Shown piece by piece: positions 1 to 9,115 of a stretch of 64,000 nt of DNA (position 1 is its first letter; every line of letters begins with the position of its first letter). A program made the position numbers and the translations under genes. The stretch is from NCBI RefSeq assembly GCF_002091955.1, contig NZ_MKKY01000072.1, forward strand, positions 310,001-374,000, given 5' to 3'. The stretch comes from Rhodococcus sp. 1168. Its GTDB lineage: Bacteria; Actinomycetota; Actinomycetes; Mycobacteriales; Mycobacteriaceae. The notes under the pieces were generated by a model. It was not told the DNA's origin and made no database searches. It saw nothing but the letters and a program-made list of their open reading frames with translations.

Positions 1-5
1 TCGCA

Positions 6-539
6 ATGGAGCTCGTAATCGGTCGTGTCGCCAAGTCGCACGGCGTCAAAGGTGAAGTGGTCGTCGATGTTCGCACCGACGAACCGGACGAACGCTTTGC
101 TGTAGGAACGGTGCTGCACGGGCGCAAGCCGCGAGCATCGACCGATACAACCGAGTACACGGTGGAAGCCGCCCGGGACCACTCCGGGCGGCTTTTGCTG
201 CGCTTGAAAGGCGTCGATGACCGCAGCGTGTCCGACGCTCTTCGAGGCACACTGTTCGTGATCGATTCCAAAGATCTGCCGGCCTCGGCGGACGATGACG
301 ACGAATTCTATGATCATGAGCTCGAGGGTCTTTCGGTCCGTCTGTCCGACGGTACGGTCATCGGTACGATCCGAGAGGTGCTGCACTCGGCGGCGGGAGA
401 GTTGTTGTCCATCCGCCCCGCCGACGGCAGCCGCGCGGAGTTACTCGTGCCGTTCGTTGCCGCGATCGTGACGTCGGTCTCGCTTGCCGACGGCGTCGTC
501 GTGATCGATCCGCCCGAGGGCCTACTGGACCCGGAGTAG
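6..539 (+). CDS. rimM: Ribosome maturation factor RimM
   Basis: RimM assists 30S subunit assembly by binding ribosomal protein S19 and helping 16S rRNA head-domain maturation in the cytoplasm. The 177-residue protein begins [18 protein letters not shown], the typical N-terminal RimM beta-barrel start, and continues into a PRC-barrel-like half (FYDHELEGL, about residues 98-170). Length is normal for the family. It lies 4 bases upstream of trmD, the classic rimM-trmD pair. The ATG is 6 bases from the window edge, so the upstream context (usually a KH-domain RNA-binding protein and rpsP) cannot be seen. Confidence 0.95.
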   Translation: MELVIGRVAKSHGVKGEVVVDVRTDEPDERFAVGTVLHGRKPRASTDTTEYTVEAARDHSGRLLLRLKGVDDRSVSDALRGTLFVIDSKDLPASADDDDEFYDHELEGLSVRLSDGTVIGTIREVLHSAAGELLSIRPADGSRAELLVPFVAAIVTSVSLADGVVVIDPPEGLLDPE

Positions 540-543
540 CGCG

Positions 544-1224
544 GTGCAACTCGATATCGTCACGATATTTCCCGAGTACCTGACACCCCTTCGAGCTGCT
601 TTGCTGGGCAAGGCAATCGACAAGGGGCTGGTCTCGGTGGGGGTTCACGATCTGAGGTCGTGGACCCACGACGTGCACAAAGCCGTCGACGATTCGCCCT
701 ACGGTGGTGGCCCAGGAATGGTCATGAAACCCACTGTCTGGGGTGATGCACTCGATGACGTACTCGCAGACGATTCACTATTGGTAGTTCCGACGCCTGC
801 TGGTGTGCCCTTCACTCAGCGAACCGCCGAGCGGTGGGCAGGAGAACGTCATCTGGTGTTCGCGTGTGGCCGGTACGAAGGCATCGATCAGCGAGTCTTC
901 GACGACGCAGCTCGACGCGTGCGCGTCGAAGAAGTGAGTATCGGTGATTACGTTCTCATCGGCGGCGAGGCCGCGGTCCTGGTGATGAGTGAGGCCGTTG
1001 TACGGCTCCTGCCGGGTGTGCTCGGCAATCAGCAATCGCACCAACAAGATTCGTTCTCCGATGGATTGCTCGAAGGACCCAGTTACACCAGGCCGGTGAA
1101 TTGGCGTGGACTCGAGGTTCCCGAGATACTTCTCTCCGGCGACCATGCGCGGATCGCAGCGTGGCGCGCCGAGCAGTCCCTCCGACGTACCACCGAGCGG
1201 CGACCGGATCTCTTGTCGGACTGA
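544..1224 (+). CDS. trmD: tRNA (guanine-N1)-methyltransferase TrmD
   Basis: TrmD methylates G37 of tRNAs next to the anticodon using S-adenosylmethionine and prevents +1 frameshifting. This SPOUT-knot enzyme shows [10 protein letters not shown] near residue 57, the [10 protein letters not shown] loop, and the knot segment [11 protein letters not shown]. The C-terminal part ([17 protein letters not shown]) is also typical. It is 226 residues with a GTG start right after rimM, so the two are probably cotranscribed. The next gene converges from the opposite strand. Confidence 0.96.
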   Translation: MQLDIVTIFPEYLTPLRAALLGKAIDKGLVSVGVHDLRSWTHDVHKAVDDSPYGGGPGMVMKPTVWGDALDDVLADDSLLVVPTPAGVPFTQRTAERWAGERHLVFACGRYEGIDQRVFDDAARRVRVEEVSIGDYVLIGGEAAVLVMSEAVVRLLPGVLGNQQSHQQDSFSDGLLEGPSYTRPVNWRGLEVPEILLSGDHARIAAWRAEQSLRRTTERRPDLLSD

Positions 1225-1234
1225 ACCGTTCGGG

Positions 1235-2206
1235 TCAGGCGATCGGCTGGCCGCCGATCGCGCCTTCCGGAAACAGCATCGTCACGACACCGGTGAGCGT
1301 GTCGCGAGCGTGCTGAGCGCTACTGTCGTCGGTGACGTCCACGACCGCGGTGTCCGGATAGTGCTCCATATCGTCCTCGTAGTGAATCTCCTCGCGGGAA
1401 ACGAATGCCAACACGTAGCGATTGTCGACGCCTACTGTGCCCGTCGAGAGATGGATCCACCGGTCGGCGATGCAGCACATCCACCCCTGTTTGACCGCGT
1501 AGACCGGCTCGGCTGGTAGGCCGTCGACAATTCCGAAATGCTGGTGATACCCGTCGGTGGCCACCGGAGCCGATTGTCGAAGAAGCCCGATCATCGTTGC
1601 GGTCGACGCAGGTGAGAGTCCGCCGACGCCGTCGAGCAGCTGTGTGTAATAGGCAACGAGGTCGGCAGCGGTCGACATCGTGTTCCACCACAGGCCGTCC
1701 CACGGTGGTGTGGTCGCCGCCAATCCGTAGCGCTCGGCCACGCGCGTGATGATCTCGGACCCGCCGTACTTGTCCCACAAGTAGTTTGCGGCAAAGTCGT
1801 CTGAAGACTCCAGCATCGTCGTCATCGACTCCAGGTCTTCTTCGGCAACCGGGACCTGGCTGACATCCGCCCCGTGCAGTACGTCGTCGGCGATGAAAAG
1901 CTTCGATACCGAGGCTGTTTCGATCGGTTCGGCATCGCCGCTGGCAAAGTACGCACCGGTCTCGCGGTCGAGGAAAGCGAAATCGACCTCCGCGCCGCGC
2001 CCGATCGCGGACGCTACGGCTTCGGGTATACGCGACTCGATGGACATGTCATCGACGGTGGCCGTGTCGGGGAAGGGTGACTCGGAAGTATCGCTCTCGA
2101 GCGCGGCTGGAGTGTCGTCGGGGGCACTGCATCCAGTGAAAAGAATCGATACTGCGGCGACAAGGACCGTGAAAGACATCGCCAGGACTTGCATCGGCCT
2201 GGACAT
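1235..2206 (-). CDS. LppW-like serine beta-lactamase-fold lipoprotein
   Basis: A 323-residue exported protein. The N-terminus is a signal peptide ending in a lipobox (LFTGC, Cys near residue 26), so it should be a membrane-anchored lipoprotein. The mature part has the SxxK motif of class A beta-lactamases and related serine hydrolases (SVSKLF), an SDD-type second motif (ESSDDFAANYL) and a KxG-like element (VKQGW). Its position beside trmD matches mycobacterial lppW as I recall it. It could be a cell-wall-related hydrolase or a catalytically weak homologue; resistance function cannot be inferred. It converges on trmD and diverges from tex. Confidence 0.75.
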   Translation of the reverse strand: MSRPMQVLAMSFTVLVAAVSILFTGCSAPDDTPAALESDTSESPFPDTATVDDMSIESRIPEAVASAIGRGAEVDFAFLDRETGAYFASGDAEPIETASVSKLFIADDVLHGADVSQVPVAEEDLESMTTMLESSDDFAANYLWDKYGGSEIITRVAERYGLAATTPPWDGLWWNTMSTAADLVAYYTQLLDGVGGLSPASTATMIGLLRQSAPVATDGYHQHFGIVDGLPAEPVYAVKQGWMCCIADRWIHLSTGTVGVDNRYVLAFVSREEIHYEDDMEHYPDTAVVDVTDDSSAQHARDTLTGVVTMLFPEGAIGGQPIA

Positions 2207-2270
2207 GTCTGCAATCTCCCACGATGGTCACTGGTGTTCTTGTCACAGAGTAGCGGTAGGGTCCAACGCC

Positions 2271-4604
2271 GTGACGACTGCTCTGAAATCTGTGAACAAG
2301 CGCATAGCCGAAGAACTCGACGTTCGCGAGGAGCAGGTCCGCGCGGCCGTGGATCTGCTGGACGGTGGTTCGACCGTTCCGTTCATCGCTCGGTATCGGA
2401 AAGAGGTCACCGGCAGCCTCGACGACGCCCAGCTCCGTCAACTCGACGAGCGTCTGCGCTACCTCCGCGAACTCGACGAGCGACGTGACGCGGTCATCGA
2501 GTCGATTCGATCCCAAGGCAAGCTCGACGAGCCACTCGAGCAGTCCCTGATGTCGGCCGAGACGAAAGCCCGAGTCGAGGACATCTACTTGCCGTTCAAG
2601 CCGAAGCGCAGAACAAAGGCTCAGATCGCGCGGGAGGCCGGGCACGAGCCTGTTGCCGACGCACTCATCTCCGATCCGAATACCGACCCGGCGCAGTACG
2701 ACACCGAGCAACTCGACGGTGCACGCGCGATCCTCGTCGAACGTTTCGCGGAGGATCCGGACCTGGTTGGCGAACTCCGTGAGCTCATGTGGACACGCGG
2801 CAAGTTGACGGCGTCCGTCCGTAAGGGCAAGGAGAACGAGGGCTCCAAATTCGCGGATTATTTCGAATTCTCCGAACCCTTCACCAGCTTGCCTTCGCAC
2901 CGGATTCTCGCTGCGCTGCGCGGAGAGAAGGAGGAGATTCTCTCCCTGAGCCTCGAACCGGAGCACGAGGAAACTCAGCCTGGCGTTCCTACGGTTTACG
3001 AAGGGCGCATCGCGAAGAAGTTCGACATCGCCGATCGTGGCCGTGCCGGTGACCGCTGGCTCCTCGACACAGTGCGTTGGGCGTGGCGGACCAAACTTCT
3101 GGTGACCATGGCAATCGACGTTCGGATGCGCCTTCGGCAGTCCGCCGAAAAGGACGCGGTGGACGTGTTCGCGTCCAACCTGAAGGACTTGTTGCTCGCA
3201 GCTCCTGCAGGTAACCGTTCGACGATGGGTCTCGATCCAGGATTCCGGACAGGCACCAAAGTTGCAGTGGTGGACTCGACGGGCAAGGTCGTCGACTACG
3301 ACACGATCTATCCGCACAAGCCTCAGGGAAGATGGGATCAGGCGCTCGCGACCCTGGCGGCATTGGCCTCGAAGCACTCGGTTCAGTTGATCGCAATCGG
3401 AAACGGCACGGCCTCACGTGAAACCGACGCGCTCGCGGCGGAGCTCATTGCCAAATACCCCGCGGCAGGATTGACCAAGATCGTTGTTTCCGAAGCAGGC
3501 GCATCGGTGTACTCGGCATCGGCGTACGCCTCGAGCGAGTTGCCCGAGCTGGACGTGACTATTCGGGGCGCGGTCTCCATCGCACGACGGCTCCAAGATC
3601 CGTTGGCGGAACTGGTGAAGATCGATCCGAAATCCATCGGGGTCGGCCAGTACCAGCACGACATTTCAGAGGCATTGTTGGCCAGGTCCCTCGGTGCCGT
3701 AGTGGAAGATGCAGTGAACGCCGTCGGGGTCGACGTCAACACGGCGTCCGTTCCGCTGTTGTCCAGGGTGTCGGGAATTGCCGGCTCGCTCGCCGAAAGC
3801 ATTGTTGCCCACCGTGATCAACACGGTCCTTTCGTCAGTCGATCCAAGCTCAAGGATGTCGCACGGCTCGGTCCGAAGGCGTTCGAGCAGTGTGCAGGAT
3901 TCCTACGCATCGTCGACGGGGACGATCCGCTCGATCGGTCGAGCGTCCACCCCGAGGCTTATCCAGTAGTTCGGCGCATCGTCGACACAGCCGGGGTAGG
4001 GGTACGCGAGGTGATCGGCAACAGCACATTGCTGCGCACACTCGATCCACGAAAGTTTGCCGACGATCGATTCGGCCTCCCTACCGTCACGGACATCATC
4101 GCCGAACTCGAGAAGCCGGGTAGGGATCCGCGTCCGGAGTTCAAGACCGCGACATTCGCGGCAGGTATCGAGAAGGTCGCGGATCTGAAGCCGGGGATGA
4201 CGCTCGAAGGCGTCGTGACGAACGTCGCGGCATTCGGCGCTTTCGTCGATGTCGGCGTCCATCAGGACGGCTTGGTGCACGTTTCGGCGTTGTCGCACAA
4301 CTTCGTCAAGGATCCTCGAGAGGTCGTCAAGTCGGGGCAGGTGGTCAAGGTCAAGGTCATGGAGGTCGATATCGCTCGTCAGCGCATCGGCCTGAGCTTG
4401 CGCCTCGACGACGAGCCCGGTGCCGGATCGAAGGACAAGTCTCGTGGCGGTCAGTCGGATCGGCGCCAAGGGGGGCCACGCAGGGAAGGCCGCGTAGGTG
4501 ACAATCGCGGAGGTGACAATCGCGGAGGGTCTGGCCGCCAAGCCAGTACTCCCGCAGGTGGCTCGATGGCAGACGCGCTCCGTAACGCAGGATTCGGAAA
4601 GTAG
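2271..4604 (+). CDS. tex: Tex-family RNA-binding transcription accessory protein
   Basis: Tex (YhgF) proteins bind nucleic acid and influence transcription and RNA turnover. The reading frame is open further upstream, but GTG at 2271 gives a 777-residue protein starting TTALKSVNKRIAEEL, close to the E. coli length; upstream residues are antisense to the lipoprotein gene. Domains in order are an N-terminal helical Tex domain, a YqgF/RNase H-like fold (GLDPGFRTGTKVAVVD), helix-hairpin-helix repeats (SRVSGIAGSLAESIVAHR) and an S1 domain near the C-terminus (GVVTNVAAFGAFVDVGVHQD). The tail is a basic Gly/Arg-rich extension encoded partly by a tandem DNA repeat. Well conserved. Confidence 0.92.
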   Translation: MTTALKSVNKRIAEELDVREEQVRAAVDLLDGGSTVPFIARYRKEVTGSLDDAQLRQLDERLRYLRELDERRDAVIESIRSQGKLDEPLEQSLMSAETKARVEDIYLPFKPKRRTKAQIAREAGHEPVADALISDPNTDPAQYDTEQLDGARAILVERFAEDPDLVGELRELMWTRGKLTASVRKGKENEGSKFADYFEFSEPFTSLPSHRILAALRGEKEEILSLSLEPEHEETQPGVPTVYEGRIAKKFDIADRGRAGDRWLLDTVRWAWRTKLLVTMAIDVRMRLRQSAEKDAVDVFASNLKDLLLAAPAGNRSTMGLDPGFRTGTKVAVVDSTGKVVDYDTIYPHKPQGRWDQALATLAALASKHSVQLIAIGNGTASRETDALAAELIAKYPAAGLTKIVVSEAGASVYSASAYASSELPELDVTIRGAVSIARRLQDPLAELVKIDPKSIGVGQYQHDISEALLARSLGAVVEDAVNAVGVDVNTASVPLLSRVSGIAGSLAESIVAHRDQHGPFVSRSKLKDVARLGPKAFEQCAGFLRIVDGDDPLDRSSVHPEAYPVVRRIVDTAGVGVREVIGNSTLLRTLDPRKFADDRFGLPTVTDIIAELEKPGRDPRPEFKTATFAAGIEKVADLKPGMTLEGVVTNVAAFGAFVDVGVHQDGLVHVSALSHNFVKDPREVVKSGQVVKVKVMEVDIARQRIGLSLRLDDEPGAGSKDKSRGGQSDRRQGGPRREGRVGDNRGGDNRGGSGRQASTPAGGSMADALRNAGFGK
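4498..4527 (+). repeat. 15-bp tandem repeat in the tex tail
   Basis: The unit GTGACAATCGCGGAG occurs twice back to back and encodes the GDNRG-type repeats of the Arg/Gly-rich Tex tail. Copy number could vary between strains without breaking the frame. Confidence 0.8.
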
Positions 4605-4683
4605 AGTTCGGCTCGGTAGCGAAGCTCAGCATCGGCGTGTTCGACCGATGTGAAGCGGGCCGTAGAAGGAAGGGTGGGCCACG

Positions 4684-5526
4684 GTGAGTGAGTGGCTGGA
4701 ACGGGAGATCATCGAGGACGGACGACTCCCTCTCCTGTGCTTCCTCATCGGTTTCTTGGTCGGGTTCGCGGCCATTCGACTCAGCGTCCGATTGATCCGG
4801 GCGCAGGTGAAGTGGTGGCCGGGAAACATCACTCCCGGTGGTCGGCATATCCATCACGTCGTATTTGGGGTCGTGCTGATGCTCGTCGCCGGGGTTGCTC
4901 TCATCACGGTGTACGAGGACGGAAGTGCCGAGACAGGCGCTGCACTCGCTTCGTTGTTCGGAGTCGGTGCGGCGCTTGTGCTCGACGAGTTCGCGTTGAT
5001 CTTCTACCTCGAGGATGTCTACTGGTCCGAACAAGGCAGAACGTCGATCGATGCGGTGTTCGTCGCGACGGCGGCAACAGGGTTGCTTCTGCTGGGATTT
5101 CACCCACTCGAACTCTTGAACGTCACCGATATTCGCCGAGACCCCAACCCCTGGGTCAGGGTTGGGTACGCATCTTTGGCCCTCTTCCACCTTGCCGTCT
5201 GCGCGGTCGTCGTGCTGAAGGGGAAGATCTGGACAGGGTTGATCGGGTTGTTCGTAGCGCCGATTCTCTACGTCGGCGCTATCCGGCTGAGCCGACCAGG
5301 AGCGCCGTGGGCACGCTGGTATTACACCAGCAGGCCCAAGCGGATGGCGCGTGCACTTCGGCGCGAGCGCACGATCAGACGGCCGACGATCAGGGCGAAG
5401 GTCTACCTTCAAGACTTGATCGCCGGGAAGCCCAGCATCGGCCACGCCGTCGAAGCGACGGAATACGAACTGGACAGGACGGTTCGTCCGGCACCACCTC
5501 CGGTGCCTGTTCCCTCTGCAGAGTGA
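4684..5526 (+). CDS. Conserved actinobacterial integral membrane protein
   Basis: A 280-residue protein with a GTG start. An N-terminal membrane segment (residues about 16-35, CFLIGFLVGFAAI) is followed by a conserved-looking block HIHHVVFGVVLM and two further hydrophobic segments through about residue 100. Next come LDEFALIFYLEDVYW, another hydrophobic segment (ATAATGLLLLGF) and one or two more near 175-200. The charged C-terminal third is probably cytoplasmic. The His/Asp/Glu-rich motifs inside or near membrane helices could bind metal, but I know no function. It stands between tex and rplS as an independent unit. Confidence 0.7.
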   Translation: MSEWLEREIIEDGRLPLLCFLIGFLVGFAAIRLSVRLIRAQVKWWPGNITPGGRHIHHVVFGVVLMLVAGVALITVYEDGSAETGAALASLFGVGAALVLDEFALIFYLEDVYWSEQGRTSIDAVFVATAATGLLLLGFHPLELLNVTDIRRDPNPWVRVGYASLALFHLAVCAVVVLKGKIWTGLIGLFVAPILYVGAIRLSRPGAPWARWYYTSRPKRMARALRRERTIRRPTIRAKVYLQDLIAGKPSIGHAVEATEYELDRTVRPAPPPVPVPSAE

Positions 5527-5677
5527 CGCGATTTCGTAACCAGGGTCTCTTTCTGGCACAATAGGCGGGTTGCCTGTGCAAGGCACAACCCTAATCGGAG
5601 TACGAACCAGCCGAGTTCCGTTCGCGGGGCCGCTCGGTTCCTCTGCTCGTGCGAAGAACGCAAGGATGGACCTACCG

Positions 5678-6019
5678 ATGAACACTCTGGACTTCTTGGA
5701 CAACAAGTCGCTTCGCAGCGACCTTCCTGACTTCCGCCCAGGCGACACGTTGAACGTGCACGTCAAGGTTATCGAAGGCTCGAAAGAGCGCATTCAGATC
5801 TTCAAGGGCGTCGTGATTCGTCGCCAGGGTGGTGGCGTTCGTGAGACGTTCACCGTCCGTAAGGTCTCTTTCGGTGTCGGCGTCGAGCGCACCTTCCCGG
5901 TTCACAGCCCGAACATTGCCGAGTTCGAGGTTCTGACTCGTGGCGATGTGCGCCGCGCGAAGCTCTATTACCTCCGTGATCTTCGTGGCAAGGCTGCCAA
6001 GATCAAGGAAAAGCGCTGA
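5678..6019 (+). CDS. rplS: 50S ribosomal protein L19
   Basis: L19 sits at the 30S-50S interface. The 113-residue product starting [13 protein letters not shown] contains the hallmark [16 protein letters not shown] and [15 protein letters not shown] segments and ends KIKEKR. ATG at 5678 gives the length usual for actinobacterial L19; an in-frame ATG four codons upstream (5666) is also possible. A hairpin terminator follows directly. Confidence 0.96.
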   Translation: MNTLDFLDNKSLRSDLPDFRPGDTLNVHVKVIEGSKERIQIFKGVVIRRQGGGVRETFTVRKVSFGVGVERTFPVHSPNIAEFEVLTRGDVRRAKLYYLRDLRGKAAKIKEKR

Positions 6020-6044
6020 TTGCGGTCACTTCCGCCCAGCTTCG

Positions 6045-6086
6045 AAAAGCGCCGCATCGCCCCTCGGGTCGGTGCGGCGTTTTCTT
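6045..6086 (+). terminator. Rho-independent terminator after rplS
   Basis: A GC-rich stem (GCGCCGCATCG pairing with CGGTGCGGCG, one G-U pair) is followed by TTTTCTT, 25 bases after the rplS stop. It separates rplS from lepB. Confidence 0.75.
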
Positions 6087-6192
6087 GTTCTCATCACCGT
6101 TGCTCGTTTCCTCGGCACGCGGCGGTGCACTGTTCGAAGCTCGGACAGACTGCGGCTGATAAACACACGAAGACTGGGGCTAATCTAGTGCC

Positions 6193-6975
6193 GTGGCAGA
6201 TTCCCAGCAGGATCCGAACCGGCCGTCCGACTCGCACAGTGAGAAGTCGGAAGAGACGCGTCGTGAGAAGAAGCCTCGATCCTTCTGGCGTGAACTGCCG
6301 ATACTGATACTCGTCGCGTTGGTTCTGAGCTTTCTGCTCCAGACATTCGTTGCACGCGTGTATCTGATTCCGTCCGAATCGATGGAACCGACACTGCATG
6401 GCTGCGCTGGTTGCACCGGGGACCGCATCGTCGTGGAGAAGATCGGTTATCGGTTCGGAGACCCCAAGCCGGGCGACGTCATCGTCTTCCGCGGTCCAGA
6501 CTCGTGGAACAGCGAATTCACCTCCCTCAGGTCTTCGAACGCGATAATCCGTGGCGCCGAGGAAGTCGGCTCGCTGATCGGTGTCGTCGCACCGGACGAA
6601 AACGATCTCGTCAAACGAGTGATCGCCACCGGGGGGCAGACCGTGGAGTGCTGCGACGCTCAGGGACGTGTGCTGGTGGACGGTAAGCCGCTCGACGAAC
6701 CCTATATTCAGATGGACTTCCCGTTCACCCCTGACGTCATGACCTGCGATACCGAGCTGAAGTCCGGTCGGTGCTTTTCGCCCGTCACCGTGCCCGAGGG
6801 CAACGTCTGGGTCATGGGTGACAATCGAAGCAATTCGGCCGATTCGCGGTTCCATGTCTCGGACGAACTGATGGGGACCGTGCCGATCGACAACGTGATC
6901 GGCAAGGCGTTCCTCATCGCGCTGCCGCCATCGCGGTTCGGCACCCTCGACTCGCCGGACATCCAAGGACAGTGA
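6193..6975 (+). CDS. lepB: Signal peptidase I
   Basis: Cleaves signal peptides from Sec and Tat substrates on the outer face of the membrane. The 260-residue protein has a charged cytoplasmic N-terminus, one membrane segment (about residues 36-55) and the catalytic serine in SESMEP (Ser63). The general-base lysine is in DLVKRVIATGG (about Lys141), and the conserved MGDNRSNSADSR box follows. GTG start. It is followed closely by rnhB, the usual actinobacterial neighbour. Confidence 0.95.
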   Translation: MADSQQDPNRPSDSHSEKSEETRREKKPRSFWRELPILILVALVLSFLLQTFVARVYLIPSESMEPTLHGCAGCTGDRIVVEKIGYRFGDPKPGDVIVFRGPDSWNSEFTSLRSSNAIIRGAEEVGSLIGVVAPDENDLVKRVIATGGQTVECCDAQGRVLVDGKPLDEPYIQMDFPFTPDVMTCDTELKSGRCFSPVTVPEGNVWVMGDNRSNSADSRFHVSDELMGTVPIDNVIGKAFLIALPPSRFGTLDSPDIQGQ

Positions 6976-6989
6976 GCTGAACACAGGCA

Positions 6990-7730
6990 ATGAGTAGTAC
7001 GAGTCGATCACGAGGCCGTCCGCCGTGGCCACCGCGTCCTGTCATTCGTCGTTCTTCGGGGTTGCGGACGATGGAGTCCGCACTCGACCGCAATGGACTG
7101 GGCCCGGTGGCAGGTGTCGACGAAGCCGGGCGGGGTGCGTGTGCCGGCCCGCTTACTGTCGCCGCCTGCGTGCTCGGCGGAAAAGCGCACCCCGCGCTGG
7201 CTGATCTGAACGATTCGAAAAAGCTGACCGAGAAGCGCCGTGAGGAGCTGTTTCCGAAGATCCAACGGTTGGCGCTCGCCTGGAGCGTGGTGTTCATCGA
7301 AGCCGAAGAGATCGATCGAATCGGCGTCCATGTCGCCAACATCGAGGGAATGCGACGAGCTGTGGCAGGTCTTTCGATGATGCCCGGATATGTTCTGACC
7401 GACGGATTTCGGGTTCCTGGACTGCCGGTTTCGTCGCTCCCGGTGATCGGCGGCGACGCGACCGCCGCCTGCATCGCGGCGGCCAGCGTTCTCGCCAAAG
7501 TATCGCGCGACCGAGTGATGGTCGAGATGGATGCAGAAATCCCTGGTTACGGCTTCGCCTTGCACAAGGGGTACAGCACCAGAGCTCACGCGGTAGCGAT
7601 GTCCGAACTTGGACCATGCTCCCAACACCGAATGTCGTACGCGAATGTCGTGGCCGCCGCGGCAGGCAGGACCGACGAAGTAGCGTCGGTCCTGGGCCGA
7701 ATGGACTGCGATGGACGCAATGCGCGATGA
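6990..7730 (+). CDS. rnhB: Ribonuclease HII
   Basis: Cleaves RNA in RNA-DNA hybrids and starts removal of single ribonucleotides from DNA. The catalytic motif [14 protein letters not shown] is at about residues 42-55 (Asp44, Glu45), with [13 protein letters not shown] and the later acidic region (GYVLTDGF) also present. The protein is 246 residues with a basic, Pro-rich N-terminal extension of about 30 residues before the conserved core. The annotated ATG 14 bases after lepB includes this extension; a later start (ATG of [10 protein letters not shown]) would remove it. Confidence 0.94.
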   Translation: MSSTSRSRGRPPWPPRPVIRRSSGLRTMESALDRNGLGPVAGVDEAGRGACAGPLTVAACVLGGKAHPALADLNDSKKLTEKRREELFPKIQRLALAWSVVFIEAEEIDRIGVHVANIEGMRRAVAGLSMMPGYVLTDGFRVPGLPVSSLPVIGGDATAACIAAASVLAKVSRDRVMVEMDAEIPGYGFALHKGYSTRAHAVAMSELGPCSQHRMSYANVVAAAAGRTDEVASVLGRMDCDGRNAR

Positions 7731-7769
7731 TTGAACTTCATGCCAGCCGACGGAGGATGAGAAGAACCG

Positions 7770-8075
7770 ATGAGCGCCGAGGATCTCGAAAAGTACGAAA
7801 CCGAGATGGAGCTCTCGTTGTATCGGGAGTACCGGGACATCGTCGGTCAGTTCAACTACGTGGTCGAGACTGAGCGCCGGTTCTATCTCGCCAACTCCGT
7901 CGAACTCATTCCCCACAACGCGGACGGCGAGATCTATTTCGAGTTGCGCATGTCCGATTCCTGGGTTTGGGATATGTACCGGCCGGCTCGTTTCGTCAAG
8001 CATGTTCGCGTGATCACGTTCAAGGACGTCAACATCGAGGAACTCGAGAAGACCGACCTGCGTTTGCCCGAGTAG
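7770..8075 (+). CDS. DUF2469 family protein
   Basis: A 101-residue acidic cytoplasmic protein beginning MSAEDLEKYETEMELSLYRE, strongly conserved in actinobacteria beside rnhB (Rv2901c-like in position). Highly charged, with aromatic motifs (YREYRDIVGQFNYVVETERR, WVWDMYRP). No enzymatic motif is visible and its function is unknown. It probably belongs to the lepB-rnhB transcription unit. Confidence 0.9.
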   Translation: MSAEDLEKYETEMELSLYREYRDIVGQFNYVVETERRFYLANSVELIPHNADGEIYFELRMSDSWVWDMYRPARFVKHVRVITFKDVNIEELEKTDLRLPE

Positions 8076-8085
8076 AGCATTTCCC

Positions 8086-8244
8086 GTGTCGGTAACACTG
8101 TGGTTGCTGTTGATCGCGGCCGGTACCTATCTCGTCGGCCGGCGACGCTCGCGCAAGACTCTCGTCATGTGTGCTCAATTGATCGGCGCAGCCGCGCTGT
8201 GCTTCGTACTCGGTCAGGTTTTGTGGTCGATTGTGCAGCAGTAG
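8086..8244 (+). CDS. Small single-pass or hairpin membrane protein
   Basis: A 52-residue ORF with a GTG start 10 bases after the DUF2469 stop. Two hydrophobic stretches (TLWLLLIAAGTYLVG and LIGAAALCFVLGQVLW) surround a basic GRRRSRK loop, the pattern of a two-helix membrane hairpin with the loop in the cytoplasm. Tight spacing suggests cotranscription with DUF2469. Function unknown; identified only from hydropathy and context. Confidence 0.55.
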   Translation: MSVTLWLLLIAAGTYLVGRRRSRKTLVMCAQLIGAAALCFVLGQVLWSIVQQ

Positions 8245-8486
8245 CTAGTCGGCACAATAAATCGCCGCAATCGGTCGTTGAATAGTGTGAGAGTCAATTC
8301 CACATCGTATGCACGGCAAGGGGATTGACCGCTCGCTACTTTTGTGGGCGACTCGAAATCGGCTGTATTTGCTCGATATGAAAGCTGAAACGTTGCTGTG
8401 GATTTCTGTCCAATGTTGGGAGAATGAGCCAATTGGTGGTAGAAACGGCTCTATAAGCACTTCCCCCGACTGTTAGAGGTTCGGAC

Positions 8487-8825
8487 ATGGCACGCAAGAC
8501 ACTCGTCCAAATGATCGATGATGTCGACGGTTCGGTCATCAAGGACGGACAGGGTGAGACCATCGAATTCAGTATCGGTGGCAATCAGTACAGCATCGAC
8601 CTGAACCTGAAGCATGCAAACGAACTGCACGAGCAGTTGGCATTCTGGATCGAGCATTCAGAAAAAGTATCGGGTCGTCGAGCACGCAAGACTTCACCGG
8701 CCTCCGCTCGTGGCAAGGTCGATCTGCAGGACATTCGCGCATGGGCTCGGGAAAATGGTTATGACGTGAGCGCACGCGGTCGAATCAGCCAGGACGTGCA
8801 AGCAGCATACGAAGCAGCGCACTGA
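8487..8825 (+). CDS. lsr2: Lsr2-family nucleoid-associated protein
   Basis: Lsr2 is the actinobacterial H-NS analogue: it bridges AT-rich DNA and silences horizontally acquired genes. The 112-residue protein has the N-terminal dimerisation domain (MARKTLVQMIDDVDGS) and a C-terminal DNA-binding half with the ARENGYDVSARGRI segment, where RGRI is the AT-hook-like minor-groove motif. The preceding 240 bases are noticeably AT-richer than the neighbours, fitting autoregulation. This is not the position I recall for the main lsr2 gene (near lysS/clpC), so it may be a paralogue. A strong terminator follows. Confidence 0.9.
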   Translation: MARKTLVQMIDDVDGSVIKDGQGETIEFSIGGNQYSIDLNLKHANELHEQLAFWIEHSEKVSGRRARKTSPASARGKVDLQDIRAWARENGYDVSARGRISQDVQAAYEAAH

Positions 8826-8868
8826 GTTCATCCCCCTTCGGGATTTCATCTACGTAGCTGGACTTCGA

Positions 8869-8906
8869 GCAATGCCCCGACCGAGAAGGTCGGGGCATTG
8901 CTTTGT
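8869..8906 (+). terminator. Rho-independent terminator after lsr2
   Basis: Perfect 14-bp stem GCAATGCCCCGACC / GGTCGGGGCATTGC with a 5-base loop, followed by TTTGTTT. Confidence 0.88.
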
Positions 8907-9115
8907 TTGTGGTGCCTTCTGGGGTGTAGTGCCATGCACATGGGTACGACACGTAGGCCCCCCGACGAGTTGATTATCAGTGGTAGTCCACAGGTGATTC
9001 GTTTGTAAACAGGGTGATTCACGAGCAGCGGGGATGCGAATTCTCGGTTCGTTGTTGGCGCATCGTCGGTCGCGGGTTCGGCAGATCGGCGAACCGACGA
9101 CCGTGGGGGAGTGCG

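Noticed and set aside
2049-3377. 442-residue minus-strand ORF
   Set aside because: Complete antisense of tex with no family character; typical GC-rich shadow.
4441-4530. CRISPR-like short repeats at the end of tex
   Set aside because: Only two 15-bp units in frame inside a coding Gly/Arg tail, without spacers.
4357-5793. 478-residue minus-strand ORF across tex end, membrane protein and rplS
   Set aside because: Spans three genuine genes in antisense and has shadow composition (Arg/Pro/Asp-rich).
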